In this document: positions 1 to 8,199 of the stretch, in pieces
Numbering within the stretch: position 1 is the stretch's first letter
How the letters are laid out: each line of letters begins with the position of its first letter
Source of the DNA: Arthrobacter horti
GTDB lineage: Bacteria; Actinomycetota; Actinomycetes; Actinomycetales; Micrococcaceae
Direction of reading: 5' to 3'
NCBI RefSeq assembly: GCF_030731045.1
Contig: NZ_JAVALS010000006.1
Span: 124,001 to 188,000, forward strand
Length of the DNA: 64,000 nucleotides
Made by a program: the position numbers and the translations under genes
Notes under the pieces: model-generated
Databases searched by the model: none
Told to the model about the DNA's origin: nothing
The model's input: the letters and a program-made list of their open reading frames with translations, nothing else

Positions 1-750
1 AGTGACATCCACTTCGTGCCGGGTCAGACGAAGAAGGCCGAGTGGCTCCGCTCCCTGGACGCGCACGAACCGGATCTGGTGGTCAATACGGGGGACAACC
101 TCAGCCACAAGGATGCGATCGATCCGCTGCTGGACGCACTCCGCCCCCTGCTGGAGCGTCCCGGGGTATTCGTGGCCGGCTCCAACGACTACTACGGCCC
201 GCGGATGAAGAGCCCGCTGAGCTACTTCTCCGGCCCGTCCCGCCAGAAGCCGAAGCCGGTGGAACTGGACTGGCCCAAGCTCCGCTCCGGCTTCGGCATG
301 GCCGGCTGGGTGGATCTGAACAACCGCAACCAGTCACTGGTCTTCAACCGCATGCGGTTCGACTTCACGGGCATGGATGACCCTCACTTGAAGCGTGAGC
401 GTTTCGCCGGCTGGCCGCAGGGCAGCGCCAGCACCACGGCACCGTCGGTGCGCATCGGCGTCGTGCATGCGCCGTATCAGCGGGCGCTGGACGCCCTGAC
501 CGAGGCGGGCTCCCAGCTCATCCTGGCGGGCCACACGCATGGCGGTCAGGTCTGCATCCCGGGCTTCGGCGCGCTGGTGTCCAATTGCGATCTGCCCACC
601 TGGCGGGCGCGCGGGCTGCATGACTGGGAGAGCAACGGGAGCACGACGCCGGTCAACGTCTCCGCGGGCATCGGCACCTCACGCTTCGCGCCCTACCGTG
701 TCGCCTGCCGTCCGGAAGCCGTGATCCTGGACCTGGTGGCGAAGGCCTGA
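1..750 (+). CDS. Metallophosphoesterase, 5' end cut by window
   Basis: Calcineurin-like phosphoesterase; 249 codons are visible and the reading frame is open to base 1, so the N-terminus lies outside the window. Seen motifs, in order: SDIH at the very start (the first metal-binding Asp-x-His), NTGDN, GSNDY in the position of GNHE, and a C-terminal GHTHGGQV. This set matches the YkuE/YaeI group of metal-dependent phosphodiesterases, which are often membrane-anchored by an upstream helix that would be off the window. The physiological substrate cannot be read from sequence. It ends just before a long palindrome at 759-816. Family assignment is firm; function is open. Confidence 0.85.
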   Translation, partial: SDIHFVPGQTKKAEWLRSLDAHEPDLVVNTGDNLSHKDAIDPLLDALRPLLERPGVFVAGSNDYYGPRMKSPLSYFSGPSRQKPKPVELDWPKLRSGFGMAGWVDLNNRNQSLVFNRMRFDFTGMDDPHLKRERFAGWPQGSASTTAPSVRIGVVHAPYQRALDALTEAGSQLILAGHTHGGQVCIPGFGALVSNCDLPTWRARGLHDWESNGSTTPVNVSAGIGTSRFAPYRVACRPEAVILDLVAKA

Positions 751-758
751 GCCGTTCC

Positions 759-816
759 GGCGCCCTTCTTGACTCTGGGCGCCACAATTGGGGCACCCAG
801 AGTCAATTAGGGCGCC
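759..816. repeat. Long intergenic palindrome A (probable terminator)
   Basis: Arms GGCGCCCT-tc-TTGACTCTGGG and CCCAGAGTCAA-tt-AGGGCGCC pair across 759-816, with a few further inner pairs. It lies 8 bases after the phosphoesterase stop and about 155 bases before the ABC exporter, so it can act as a terminator. Unlike palindromes at 9579, 11175 and 21326 it does not have a 13-nt loop. Confidence 0.7.
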
Positions 817-971
817 GATCCGCTGTGGCTGTCGCACACGGGCCGAGAGCGCTCCTGCTGCCCACTCACGTTCATTCGCACATCCGGGCATAAACCCGCG
901 GCGTAGGCTGGTTGCCACAGGTAACGACACGCACGGCACAGCTGACCCGGAAGCGAAGCGAACACCCGACA

Positions 972-2837
972 ATGGCGCAGACACAGAGCACCTTCCTCCA
1001 CGCACTCACACGCCTCTATCCCCATCTCAAGCCGATCATGCCCCGGCTGATCATGGGGTTCTTCTCAGCTCTCGGTGCCAGCATCGTGGCCTTGGCCGTC
1101 CCCCAGGTGCTCAAGGTCCTCATCAACGACTCGCTCCACCCCGGCGGCCCGTCCAGCGAGGTGTGGATCGCGGTCCTCGCCGTCCTGGGCCTCGGCATCC
1201 TGGAGGCCGGCCTGATCGCCCTCCGCCGGCAGTTCGTCATCAGCCCCGCCACCACGGTGGAGAACGGGCTCCGCGTCTCCCTCTACCGGCACCTGCAGGA
1301 CCTGGCCGTCGACTTCCACGACCGCTGGGGCTCCGGCCAGCTGCTCTCCCGCGCCATGGCGGATCTGAACTTCCTACGCCGCTGGATGGCCTTCGGCGCC
1401 ATCATGCTGATGGTCACCACCTTGACGGTGATCATCGGCGTCGCCCTCATGTTCAGCATGAGCTGGCAGCTGGCCCTCGTCTTCCTGGCCGCCGCCGTCC
1501 CCATCGTCGCCACCGGTACGCGCTTCCGCCGCAACTTCCTGAAGGTGGCCCGCCGCAGCCAGGACCAGGCCGGCGACCTGGCCACCGCCGTCGAGGAGTC
1601 CGTCCACGGCATCCGCGTCCTGAAGGCCTTCGGCCGCGGCCGCGAGGCCCTGGAGAGTTTCAACGCCCAGGCCGAGGAGCTCCGCGAAACGGAGATCCTC
1701 AAGGCCCGCCAGCTCGCCTTCTTCTCGCTCATCTCCACGCTGCTGCCGGAACTGGCTCTCGGCGTCGGGCTGGTCCTGGGCATCGCGCTCACCGCGAGCG
1801 GCCAGCTCAGCATCGGCGCGCTCGTGGCGTTCTTCGCCACGGCCGCCGTCGTCGCCGGCCCGGTGGAGGCCATCGGCATGCTGCTCTCCATGGCCCTGAC
1901 CGCCAAGTCCGCCATCGACCGCCACTTCGAGGTCATGGACACCCCGGTGACCATCGCGAGCCCGGAGCGCCCGGAGCGCCCGGAACGTCCGGCGCACCTC
2001 CGCGGCGCCCTGTCCTTCCGGAACGTCAGTTTCGCCTTCGCCGACGAGTTGGACAAGGACACCCCCCACTTCCTCCTGCGCGGCCTCGACCTGGACCTTC
2101 ACCCCGGCGAGACCATGGCCCTGGTGGGCGTCACCGGCTCCGGCAAGTCCGCCCTCCTCCAGCTGGTCCCCCGCCTCTACGAGGTCACCGAGGGCTCCAT
2201 CACCATCGACGGCCAGGACCTGCGCGGATTCGGCCTCGAGGAGCTGCGCCGCATCGTCTCGGTGGCCTTCGAGGACACCACCCTCTTCTCCAACTCGGTG
2301 CGGGACAACGTCCTCCTCGGCGCCCCCGCGGACGTCCTGGCCGATGAGGAACGCGCGACGGCGGCACTCGCGGAAGCGCTCGACGTCGCGCAGGCTCACT
2401 TCGCGCACTCCCTCCCGGACGGTCTGGACACCCGGATCGGCGAGGAGGGTCTGAGCCTGTCCGGCGGACAGCGTCAGCGCATCGCACTGGCCCGCGCCAT
2501 CGCGGCCCGGCCCAAGGTGCTGGTCCTGGACGATCCCCTGTCCGCCCTGGACGTGGCCACCGAGGAACTCGTGGAGACCCGGCTGCGGGAGGTCCTGCGG
2601 GACACCACCACCCTGATCGTGGCCCACCGTCCCTCCACCGTGGCCCTCGCCGACCGCGTGGCGCTGCTGCAGGACGGCCGGATCGCCGACGTCGGGACCC
2701 ACAGCGAACTGCTGGCCCGCAACGAGCACTACCGCTACGTCATCGCCAGCCTGGACACCGGGCCGGTGGACCTGGACAGCGAGCTGGAAGAGGAACGCGA
2801 GCTGGGGAACGAACTCGAGGACGAGGTGAACGCATGA
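972..2837 (+). CDS. ABC exporter half-transporter, degenerate-site subunit
   Basis: ABC transporter with fused membrane and ATPase domains, about 621 aa: six-helix membrane domain in the first ~320 residues, then the nucleotide-binding domain. Seen motifs: Walker A GVTGSGKS, canonical LSGGQ signature, H-loop IVAHRPSTV. The Walker B is [11 protein letters not shown], with Asp in place of the catalytic Glu, and the Q-loop Gln is Glu (AFEDTTLF). This is the pattern of the degenerate-site partner in heterodimeric exporters such as TM287/288 or Bmr[13 protein letters not shown] linker precedes the ATPase. An upstream in-frame TTG at 912 is possible, but ATG 972 gives the usual N-terminus. The stop overlaps the start of the next gene (ATGA). 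Substrate unknown; drug or lipid export is usual for the family. Confidence 0.9.
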   Translation: MAQTQSTFLHALTRLYPHLKPIMPRLIMGFFSALGASIVALAVPQVLKVLINDSLHPGGPSSEVWIAVLAVLGLGILEAGLIALRRQFVISPATTVENGLRVSLYRHLQDLAVDFHDRWGSGQLLSRAMADLNFLRRWMAFGAIMLMVTTLTVIIGVALMFSMSWQLALVFLAAAVPIVATGTRFRRNFLKVARRSQDQAGDLATAVEESVHGIRVLKAFGRGREALESFNAQAEELRETEILKARQLAFFSLISTLLPELALGVGLVLGIALTASGQLSIGALVAFFATAAVVAGPVEAIGMLLSMALTAKSAIDRHFEVMDTPVTIASPERPERPERPAHLRGALSFRNVSFAFADELDKDTPHFLLRGLDLDLHPGETMALVGVTGSGKSALLQLVPRLYEVTEGSITIDGQDLRGFGLEELRRIVSVAFEDTTLFSNSVRDNVLLGAPADVLADEERATAALAEALDVAQAHFAHSLPDGLDTRIGEEGLSLSGGQRQRIALARAIAARPKVLVLDDPLSALDVATEELVETRLREVLRDTTTLIVAHRPSTVALADRVALLQDGRIADVGTHSELLARNEHYRYVIASLDTGPVDLDSELEEERELGNELEDEVNA

Positions 2838-4729
2838 GCGCCCGGAAGACACCCCAGCCGGCCACCGCACGACCCACCACCCCCGGCTTCGGCACCTCCA
2901 ACGAGGACGACTCCCGCCTGGCCAAAGCCGAAAGCCGCGCCGTCCGGGCGCGCTCACTGCGTCTCCTGGGCTCCCTCATCCACCCCATCCGGGTGCGCTT
3001 CTGGCTGACCGTGGCCATGGTGGTGGTATCCCAGGCCGCCCACGCCGCGGGTCCCGCGCTCATCGCCTTCGGCATCGACCGTGCGCTTCCCGCCCTGAGC
3101 CACGGCGACTCCGCGCCGCTGGTCCTGGCCGGCATCGGGTACCTGCTTGCCGCCGTCGTGACCGCGTGGCTGACCGCGATGTACGTGACCAGCACCGCCA
3201 AGCTGAGCCAGGCCATGCTCCTGGACCTGCGGCTGCGTGTCTTCCGGCACACCCAGCGACTGAGCCTGGAGTTCCATGAGAAGTACACGTCCGGCCGCAT
3301 CATCGCACGTCAGACCTCGGATCTGGAGGCGCTGCGCGAACTGCTGGACTCCGGCGTGAGCTCGCTCGCCGCGGGCCTGATGTTCATGCTGTTCACCGCC
3401 GTGACCGTGTTCGGCCTCGACTGGCAGAGTGGCCTCATCATGCTGGGCGCCGCCGTCCCCGCCGCGTTCCTGACCCGCTGGTACCAGATCCGTTCCCAGG
3501 TGGCGTACCGCGAGTCCCGCGTGGTTTCCGCCAGGATCATCGTCCACTTCGTGGAGACCATGACCGGCATCCGGGCCGTGAAAGCGTTCCGCAAGGAGGC
3601 CCGGAACACGCGCGAATACACGGATCTGTCCGAGAAGTATCGTCGCGTCACGGTCCGGTCCATCAATCTCAACGGCATCTACCTGCCTGCGCTCGTCCTG
3701 CTGGGCAATGTGACCGTGGCCGTGGTCCTGGCCGTGGCCGGGTTCCGGGTGCTGCATGGCGAACTGCCCGTCGGCGTGCTGCTGGCACTGGTCCTGTCCG
3801 TGAAGCGCTTCTTCCAGCCGGTGGACCAGATGGCCATGTTCTACAACTCGTTCCAGAGCGCCCAGGCCGCGCTGGAGAAGGTGTCCGGACTCCTTGAGGA
3901 GGTGCCGACCGTCCGGCCGCCCAAGGAACCCGTCCCCCTGCCCGAGGCACACGGCAGGATCGAGTTCCGGGACGTCGAGTTCCAATACGGCGACGGCCCC
4001 GTGGTGGTGCCCGAGCTCAACCTGACCATCCCGGCCGGCCAGACGGTGGCCCTGGTGGGGCAGACCGGCGCCGGCAAGTCCACACTGGCCAAGCTCATCG
4101 CCCGCTTCTACGACGTCAGCTCCGGTTCCCTCACGCTCGACGGCGTGGAACTCTCCCGCATCGCCACGCCCGAGCTGCGGCGCGCCGTCGTCATGGTCAC
4201 CCAGGAGGCGTTCCTGTTCAGCGGCAGCGTGGCGGACAACATCGCGCTCGGCCGCCCCGGAGCCAGCCGGGAGGAGATCGAGGCGGCGGCCCGTGCCGTC
4301 GGCGCCGACGCGTTCATCCGCGCCCTGCCGGACGGCTACGACACGGATGTGAACAAGCGCGGCGGCCGTGTCTCCGCAGGTCAGCGGCAGCTCATCAGCT
4401 TCGCCCGCGCCTTCCTGGCCAACCCGGCCGTACTCATCCTGGACGAGGCGACGTCCTCGCTCGACATCCCGAGCGAACGCCTGGTGCAGGAAGGCCTGGC
4501 GCGCCTGCTGGGCGGCGGCGCCGCTGATGCGCACGACGACGGCGCGCGGCAGGCTGAGCGGCGCACCGCCTTGATCATCGCCCACCGGCTGTCCACGGTG
4601 GAGATCGCGGACCGTGTGCTGGTGGTGCACGACGGCCGGGTGGTGGAGGACGGCACGCCGGAGGAGCTGATCCAGGGCGGCGGGCGCTTCGCGGCCCTGC
4701 ACGGGGCGTGGAAGGACTCGCTGGTCTGA
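2834..4729 (+). CDS. ABC exporter half-transporter, partner subunit
   Basis: Second half of the heterodimeric exporter, 631 aa, translationally coupled to the upstream half by a 4-bp overlap. The membrane domain covers roughly residues 50-340 and the ATPase domain follows. Walker [11 protein letters not shown]-loop VTQEAFLF, Walker [13 protein letters not shown] with the catalytic Glu, and H-loop IIAHRLSTV are all canonical. The signature is VSAGQ instead of LSGGQ. Together with the degenerate Walker B of the partner this predicts one active and one inactive ATP site in the dimer. An extra ~20-residue polar segment (around [14 protein letters not shown]) sits between Walker B and the H-loop. 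Role: export of an unknown substrate at the cytoplasmic membrane. Confidence 0.9.
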   Translation: MSARKTPQPATARPTTPGFGTSNEDDSRLAKAESRAVRARSLRLLGSLIHPIRVRFWLTVAMVVVSQAAHAAGPALIAFGIDRALPALSHGDSAPLVLAGIGYLLAAVVTAWLTAMYVTSTAKLSQAMLLDLRLRVFRHTQRLSLEFHEKYTSGRIIARQTSDLEALRELLDSGVSSLAAGLMFMLFTAVTVFGLDWQSGLIMLGAAVPAAFLTRWYQIRSQVAYRESRVVSARIIVHFVETMTGIRAVKAFRKEARNTREYTDLSEKYRRVTVRSINLNGIYLPALVLLGNVTVAVVLAVAGFRVLHGELPVGVLLALVLSVKRFFQPVDQMAMFYNSFQSAQAALEKVSGLLEEVPTVRPPKEPVPLPEAHGRIEFRDVEFQYGDGPVVVPELNLTIPAGQTVALVGQTGAGKSTLAKLIARFYDVSSGSLTLDGVELSRIATPELRRAVVMVTQEAFLFSGSVADNIALGRPGASREEIEAAARAVGADAFIRALPDGYDTDVNKRGGRVSAGQRQLISFARAFLANPAVLILDEATSSLDIPSERLVQEGLARLLGGGAADAHDDGARQAERRTALIIAHRLSTVEIADRVLVVHDGRVVEDGTPEELIQGGGRFAALHGAWKDSLV

Positions 4730-4768
4730 GCCGACGTTCCCCGATTTCATCATTCGGCCGGGATCCGC

Positions 4769-4774
4769 TATTCT
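4769..4774 (+). promoter_or_regulatory. Possible -10 box for tRNA-Pro
   Basis: TATTCT lies about 40 bases upstream of the tRNA; the matching -35 (TTCATC at 4746-4751, 17-bp spacing) is weak. Actinobacterial promoters often have poor -35 boxes, so this is only a suggestion. Confidence 0.3.
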
Positions 4775-4811
4775 TGTAGGGTTGCTCCGGGGAAACCCGA
4801 GGACAACGGAT

Positions 4812-4888
<77 letters not shown>

Positions 4889-4891
4889 ATG

Positions 4892-4928
4892 AAAGCCCTG
4901 ATGAGAATTCGCTTCTCATCAGGGCTTT
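4892..4928 (+). terminator. Terminator of tRNA-Pro
   Basis: Perfect 16-bp stem (AAAGCCCTGATGAGAA and its complement) with a 5-nt loop, followed by a T-rich tail, 3 bases after the tRNA. A strong rho-independent terminator. Confidence 0.9.
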
Positions 4929-4946
4929 TGCTTTGCCCGGATATGC

Positions 4947-4982
4947 GGAAGCCCCGGAGACCAATGGATCTCCGGGGCTTCC
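4947..4982 (-). terminator. Terminator of the 95-aa protein gene
   Basis: 14-bp inverted repeat GGAAGCCCCGGAGA / TCTCCGGGGCTTCC with an 8-nt loop, just downstream of the stop codon of the minus-strand gene at 4998. Confidence 0.75.
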
Positions 4983-4997
4983 TGCGTCAGCGGCGGG

Positions 4998-5285
4998 TCA
5001 GCGCAGATCGGACTCCCAGGTGGTGCCGAACGGCACGTCCTCGGAGAGCTCCACCACCACGGTGTCGTGGTCGAGCCGGGTGACCAGCACGCCGCAGAAC
5101 CGGCTGGTGGAGGTGGCGACGAAGATGGCCTCCTCCACGGCGCGGCTGATGCCGTCCTGGAGCGAGTCAGCGTCCCCGGCCGTCAGGCGGACCATGAAGG
5201 CGGAGTCGCCGTCGGCGTCGCTCCATGCGAAATCCGGGGTCGCGGGAAGGGTCTGGGGTGCGGTCAGGGTGTCACTGGCGTTCAA
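4998..5285 (-). CDS. Small acidic hypothetical protein, 95 aa
   Basis: Small soluble protein of unknown function. It starts with TTG at 5285 behind an AAGGA ribosome-binding site and ends beside its own hairpin terminator, so it looks like a real monocistronic gene. The sequence is acidic, without membrane segments or cysteine motifs apart from one Cys near the centre (SRFCGVLV). The middle part (AVEEAIFVATSTSRFCGVL) and the end (VPFGTTWESDLR) look like a compact alpha/beta fold, but I do not recognise a family. Confidence 0.7.
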   Translation of the reverse strand: MNASDTLTAPQTLPATPDFAWSDADGDSAFMVRLTAGDADSLQDGISRAVEEAIFVATSTSRFCGVLVTRLDHDTVVVELSEDVPFGTTWESDLR

Positions 5286-5500
5286 TCGTCAATCCTTGTC
5301 GGCTCTGGCCACGGATCCAGGGTGGATCCGAAAGTGGCGGTTAACATACTGGGAGCGCGAGTGAAGATATGGTATGCCAAAGCTGGCCATTAATGCACGT
5401 ACCAAACCGTCCGGCCGGTTTACGACTGAGCAACATCCGGTTTCCCGGGATGAAATCCTAACCCACCGTCACGAGGACCCTCCAGGCCCGGAGACGACTG

Positions 5501-5529
5501 AAGGCCGGCGCCACAGGGGCGCCGGCCTT
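5501..5529 (-). terminator. Terminator of the repeat-peptide gene
   Basis: 12-bp inverted repeat AAGGCCGGCGCC / GGCGCCGGCCTT with a 5-nt loop, 25 bases after the stop codon of the peptide gene. There is no T-run, as is common in actinobacteria. Confidence 0.7.
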
Positions 5530-5554
5530 CAGGATGGAATGGATCCGCTGGGAT

Positions 5555-5758
5555 TCAGGAGGGGTCAGGCCAGTTGCCGACGGCCTGGATGCTGGCGGTG
5601 TGAACGCTGCTGGGGTCAGGCCAGTTGCCCACCGCCTGCAGGGTGTGGCTCGAGGAAGGGTCGGGCCAGTTGCCGACAGCGCTGACTGCCGGAGCACTCA
5701 GAGCACCCAGGCCCAAGGCCGCGATCAGCGCGGCGCCTGCTGCGAGTTTCTTAAACAT
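5555..5758 (-). CDS. Secreted peptide precursor with three VGNWPDPS repeats, 67 aa
   Basis: Tiny exported precursor. Residues 1-27 are a classical signal peptide (MFKK, a hydrophobic Ala/Leu/Gly core, then SAPAVSA as a signal-peptidase-I site). The mature part, only 40 residues, contains VGNWPDPS three times (residues 28-35, 43-50, 60-67), each preceded by Ala and separated by short spacers SSHTLQA and SVHTASIQA; the last copy is the C-terminus. This architecture resembles multicopy pheromone precursors. The start ATG 5758 follows a GGAAG ribosome-binding site; an in-frame start at 5812 would put 18 polar residues before the signal peptide and is rejected. The gene is divergent from an XRE-TPR regulator. 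Secretion and repeats are seen; a signalling role is inference, alternatives being an antimicrobial or structural peptide. Confidence 0.82.
   Translation of the reverse strand: MFKKLAAGAALIAALGLGALSAPAVSAVGNWPDPSSSHTLQAVGNWPDPSSVHTASIQAVGNWPDPS
5558..5677 (-). repeat. Three direct repeats encoding VGNWPDPS
   Basis: 24-nt units at 5654-5677, 5609-5632 and 5558-5581. They are nearly identical at DNA level (core GGCAACTGGCC), separated by 21 and 27 nt in frame. Spacer lengths differ by whole codons, so copy number could expand or contract by recombination. Confidence 0.9.
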
Positions 5759-5847
5759 GTTCTGCTCTTCCGTCCGGTGGTGGGTGATGCACGACGGCGG
5801 CGAGGCCGCCACCGCTTCAACAGCGAACTGTCATCGAATTTCAGGAC

Positions 5848-5866
5848 ACGGGGAATGAAACCCCGT
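5848..5866. promoter_or_regulatory. Inverted repeat in the peptide-gene leader
   Basis: ACGGGG-N7-CCCCGT lies between the likely minus-strand promoter and the peptide start codon. It could be an operator or a leader-RNA hairpin. Function not shown. Confidence 0.4.
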
Positions 5867-5867
5867 A

Positions 5868-5907
5868 TTGACAGACATTGTAAAGTAGGCACAAGCGAGA
5901 ATGTCAA
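5868..5907 (-). promoter_or_regulatory. Promoter/operator region between peptide gene and XRE-TPR gene
   Basis: Reading the minus strand, TTGACA (5907-5902) is followed by TACAAT (5882-5877) at 19-bp spacing, or TTTACA at 17 bp, a good sigma-70-type promoter for the peptide gene. The same segment is bounded by inverted repeats TTGACA (5868-5873)/TGTCAA (5902-5907) and GACATT (5874-5879)/AATGTC (5900-5905), so a dimeric regulator such as the adjacent XRE protein could bind over the promoter. Confidence 0.5.
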
Positions 5908-5948
5908 GGTTTTGGCATTCACAAACCGCCAAAGCTTGAGGAGGGGCA

Positions 5949-7208
5949 ATGGGCAGCGGATTCGGGGAGCGACTCCGGGCTGAACGCCTGGAACGTGGGA
6001 TGACACAGGCTGAACTGGGAAAGGACCTGTATTCACCCAGTTATATCTCCCTTCTGGAGACGGGCCGCCGGGAACCCACCCGGGATGTCATCCAGGAGCT
6101 CGCGCGACGCCTTGAACTGGCCCCCAAGGCGTTGGAGGAATGGAATAACCGAGTCACACAGAACGACGCAGATTACGTCCTCGCCGCCCTGTACGCCCGC
6201 CAGGCGTGGGATCTCCGTGACTACGACCTGGCCGCCCAGCACGCCGCGGAGGCCGCCCGGATCGCCCTGGACGCCAAGAACATCAGCGCCTGGTGGAACA
6301 TGCGGTACATGCAGGCCGAGTGCCTGCTCAAGCAGGGCAAGTACTCCGAATGCCAGGGGGTCGTGGAGCAGCTGGTGGAACACCGCCTGGCCGTGGAGAG
6401 CGCCGGGCTGGGCGTCCGGGCCCGCCAGATGCTGGCTGCCGTGTGCCACGGCCAGGGCCGCCTGGCCGACGCCGTCGAACACGCCCGTGAAGCCGTGGCC
6501 CTTGGCGCGCAGCTGCCCAAGGACTCCCCCATTTACTCCAGCGCACTGCGCATCTACATCGGCGCCCTCGCCGAGACGGGCCGTGTCGAGGAGGCCTGGG
6601 AGGCCTGCAAGATCCTGCAGAAGGAGGTCGGCTCCAGCTCCGTGGACCACCTGGCCGGCATCGTGGCCTGGGTGATCGGCAACGTGGCCTTCATGCGCCA
6701 CGACTACGAGGAGGGTGTGGCCCAGCACGAACGGGCCGCCAAACTCCTCTCCCCCGGCAATGACATCGAGCAGTGGGCCAACTTCAATAAGGCCTCCGCC
6801 GCCATGCGCCTGAACTCCGGGATCGTGGAGGACTCCACCCTGGCCGCCCTGGAACGGGCCGAGCTGGCCCATACGATCGTCAACGGCACCGTCCGTGACG
6901 GCCTGGAGCTGCGCTTCATCCGCGCCAAGTGGCTCTACCTCAACGACGAACTCCCCGCCGCGATCGCCATGCTCCGCGAGGTGATCGCCCAGGAGGACGA
7001 ACTCGGCATGCACGTCGCCGCGGAAGTCCACCTGCTCCTCGGCAAAGCCCTCAAGGCCACTGACGAGCTGCAGGAGGCCATGGCCTTCCTGTCCCGGGCC
7101 CAGCACCTCTTCGCCTCGGCCGGGGCCTCCGAAGGCATCCAGCAGGCCATGGACGCCATGCTGGAGATCCGCCTCGCCGAACGTCGCGCCAAGGCCGGCA
7201 GCACCTAG
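5949..7208 (+). CDS. XRE-family regulator with C-terminal TPR domain (RRNPP-like), 419 aa
   Basis: Two-part regulator. Residues ~5-60 are an XRE helix-turn-helix (FGERLRAERLERGMTQAELG, then SPSYISLLETGRREP). The remaining ~350 residues are helical with repeated alanine-rich TPR-like pairs (LAAQHAAEAARIALDAKN, AVEHAREAVALG and others), the architecture of PlcR, Rgg, PrgX and AimR, in which the TPR superhelix binds a short exported and re-imported peptide. Start ATG 5949 has a strong GAGGAGGGG ribosome-binding site. It is divergent from the repeat-peptide gene, with 190 bp between the start codons. Peptide binding is inference: the domain order and neighbour support it, but RRNPP systems are best known from Firmicutes. 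It could instead be a regulator with no peptide ligand. Confidence 0.88.
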   Translation: MGSGFGERLRAERLERGMTQAELGKDLYSPSYISLLETGRREPTRDVIQELARRLELAPKALEEWNNRVTQNDADYVLAALYARQAWDLRDYDLAAQHAAEAARIALDAKNISAWWNMRYMQAECLLKQGKYSECQGVVEQLVEHRLAVESAGLGVRARQMLAAVCHGQGRLADAVEHAREAVALGAQLPKDSPIYSSALRIYIGALAETGRVEEAWEACKILQKEVGSSSVDHLAGIVAWVIGNVAFMRHDYEEGVAQHERAAKLLSPGNDIEQWANFNKASAAMRLNSGIVEDSTLAALERAELAHTIVNGTVRDGLELRFIRAKWLYLNDELPAAIAMLREVIAQEDELGMHVAAEVHLLLGKALKATDELQEAMAFLSRAQHLFASAGASEGIQQAMDAMLEIRLAERRAKAGST

Positions 7209-7216
7209 GACATACA

Positions 7217-7260
7217 AAGGGGCCCGACGGCGGTACGCACGTACCGCCGTCGGGCCCCTT
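7217..7260. terminator. Bidirectional terminator between XRE-TPR gene and purC
   Basis: Perfect 21-bp inverted repeat (AAGGGGCCCGACGGCGGTACG and complement) with a minimal loop, between two convergent genes. Confidence 0.9.
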
Positions 7261-7287
7261 GGCGCGCTGTGGACGCAGGCCGAAAGG

Positions 7288-8199
7288 CTAGGCGCCAAAG
7301 CTGCGGCCGGTCAGCCGCTCGTAGGCCTCCACGTACCGGGACCGGGTCTTCTCGATGACCTCGGCCGGCAGGGCCGGCGGCGGGACGTCGGAGTTCTTGT
7401 CCCAGCCGGACTCGGCGGAGGTCAGCCAGTCGCGCACGAACTGCTTGTCGAAGCTGTCCTGGGCCTTGCCCGGCTCATACTCCAGGGCGTCCCAGAAACG
7501 GGAGGAGTCCGGGGTCAGGACCTCGTCACCCAGGGTGATGACACCCGTGGCGGGATCGGTGCCGAACTCCACCTTGGTGTCCGCCAGGATGATGCCGCGT
7601 TCACGGGCGATCTCCTCGGCGCGGGTGTACACCTGCAGCGTCAGCTCGCGGAGGCGGTCCGCCACATCGGGGCCCACCGTGGCGACGACGGCCTCGAAGG
7701 TGATGTTCTCGTCGTGCTCGCCCACCTCGGCCTTGGCGGACGGGGTGAAGATGGCGGGCTCCAGGCGGGAGCCGTCCACCAGGCCCTCCGGCAGCGGCAG
7801 CGAACAGACGGTGCGGGACTCGCGGTACTCGGCCAGGCCGGAACCGGTCAGATAGCCGCGCGCGATGCACTCCACCGGGAACATCTCCAGGCGCTTGCAC
7901 AGCATGGCCCGGCCCTCCACCTCGGCGGGGACACCCTCGGCCACCGTGGAGCCCAGCACGTGGTGCTCCACGCCGAGCTGCTCGAACCACCACAGGCTCA
8001 GCTGTGTGAGAACGGCGCCCTTGTCCGGGATGGTGGACTCCAGAACGTGGTCGTAGGCGCTGATGCGGTCGCTCGCCACCACCAGAACGCGGTCCGTGGC
8101 GGCATCCGGGCCGGTGGGCTCGTAGAGATCACGCACCTTGCCGGAGTAGATGTGACGGTATCCCGGAAGGTCCAGGACCTCGGTCTTCAGCCCGCTCAT
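7288..8199 (-). CDS. purC: SAICAR synthase
   Basis: Phosphoribosylaminoimidazole-succinocarboxamide synthase, 303 aa, joins CAIR and aspartate using ATP in de novo purine synthesis (cytosol). Seen family motifs: SGKVRDLYE near the N-terminus (phosphate-binding loop), ASDRISAYDHVL, PDKGAVLTQLS, MFPVECIARGYLTGSG, DTKVEFG and LGDEVLTPDSSRFW. Length is normal for actinobacterial PurC. Its ATG overlaps the purD stop by 4 bases, so it is translated with purD. Purine synthesis here sits 44 kb from the purine degradation cluster of the same window. Confidence 0.98.
   Translation of the reverse strand: MSGLKTEVLDLPGYRHIYSGKVRDLYEPTGPDAATDRVLVVASDRISAYDHVLESTIPDKGAVLTQLSLWWFEQLGVEHHVLGSTVAEGVPAEVEGRAMLCKRLEMFPVECIARGYLTGSGLAEYRESRTVCSLPLPEGLVDGSRLEPAIFTPSAKAEVGEHDENITFEAVVATVGPDVADRLRELTLQVYTRAEEIARERGIILADTKVEFGTDPATGVITLGDEVLTPDSSRFWDALEYEPGKAQDSFDKQFVRDWLTSAESGWDKNSDVPPPALPAEVIEKTRSRYVEAYERLTGRSFGA

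Noticed and set aside
5558-5677. Repeat array as a small CRISPR or a tandem DNA repeat without coding role
   Set aside because: Spacers are short and in frame, repeats encode the same octapeptide and a signal peptide precedes them.
5534-5983. Open frame on the plus strand across the peptide gene
   Set aside because: No ribosome-binding site, low-complexity shadow; the minus-strand gene has signal peptide, repeats, ribosome-binding site and terminator.
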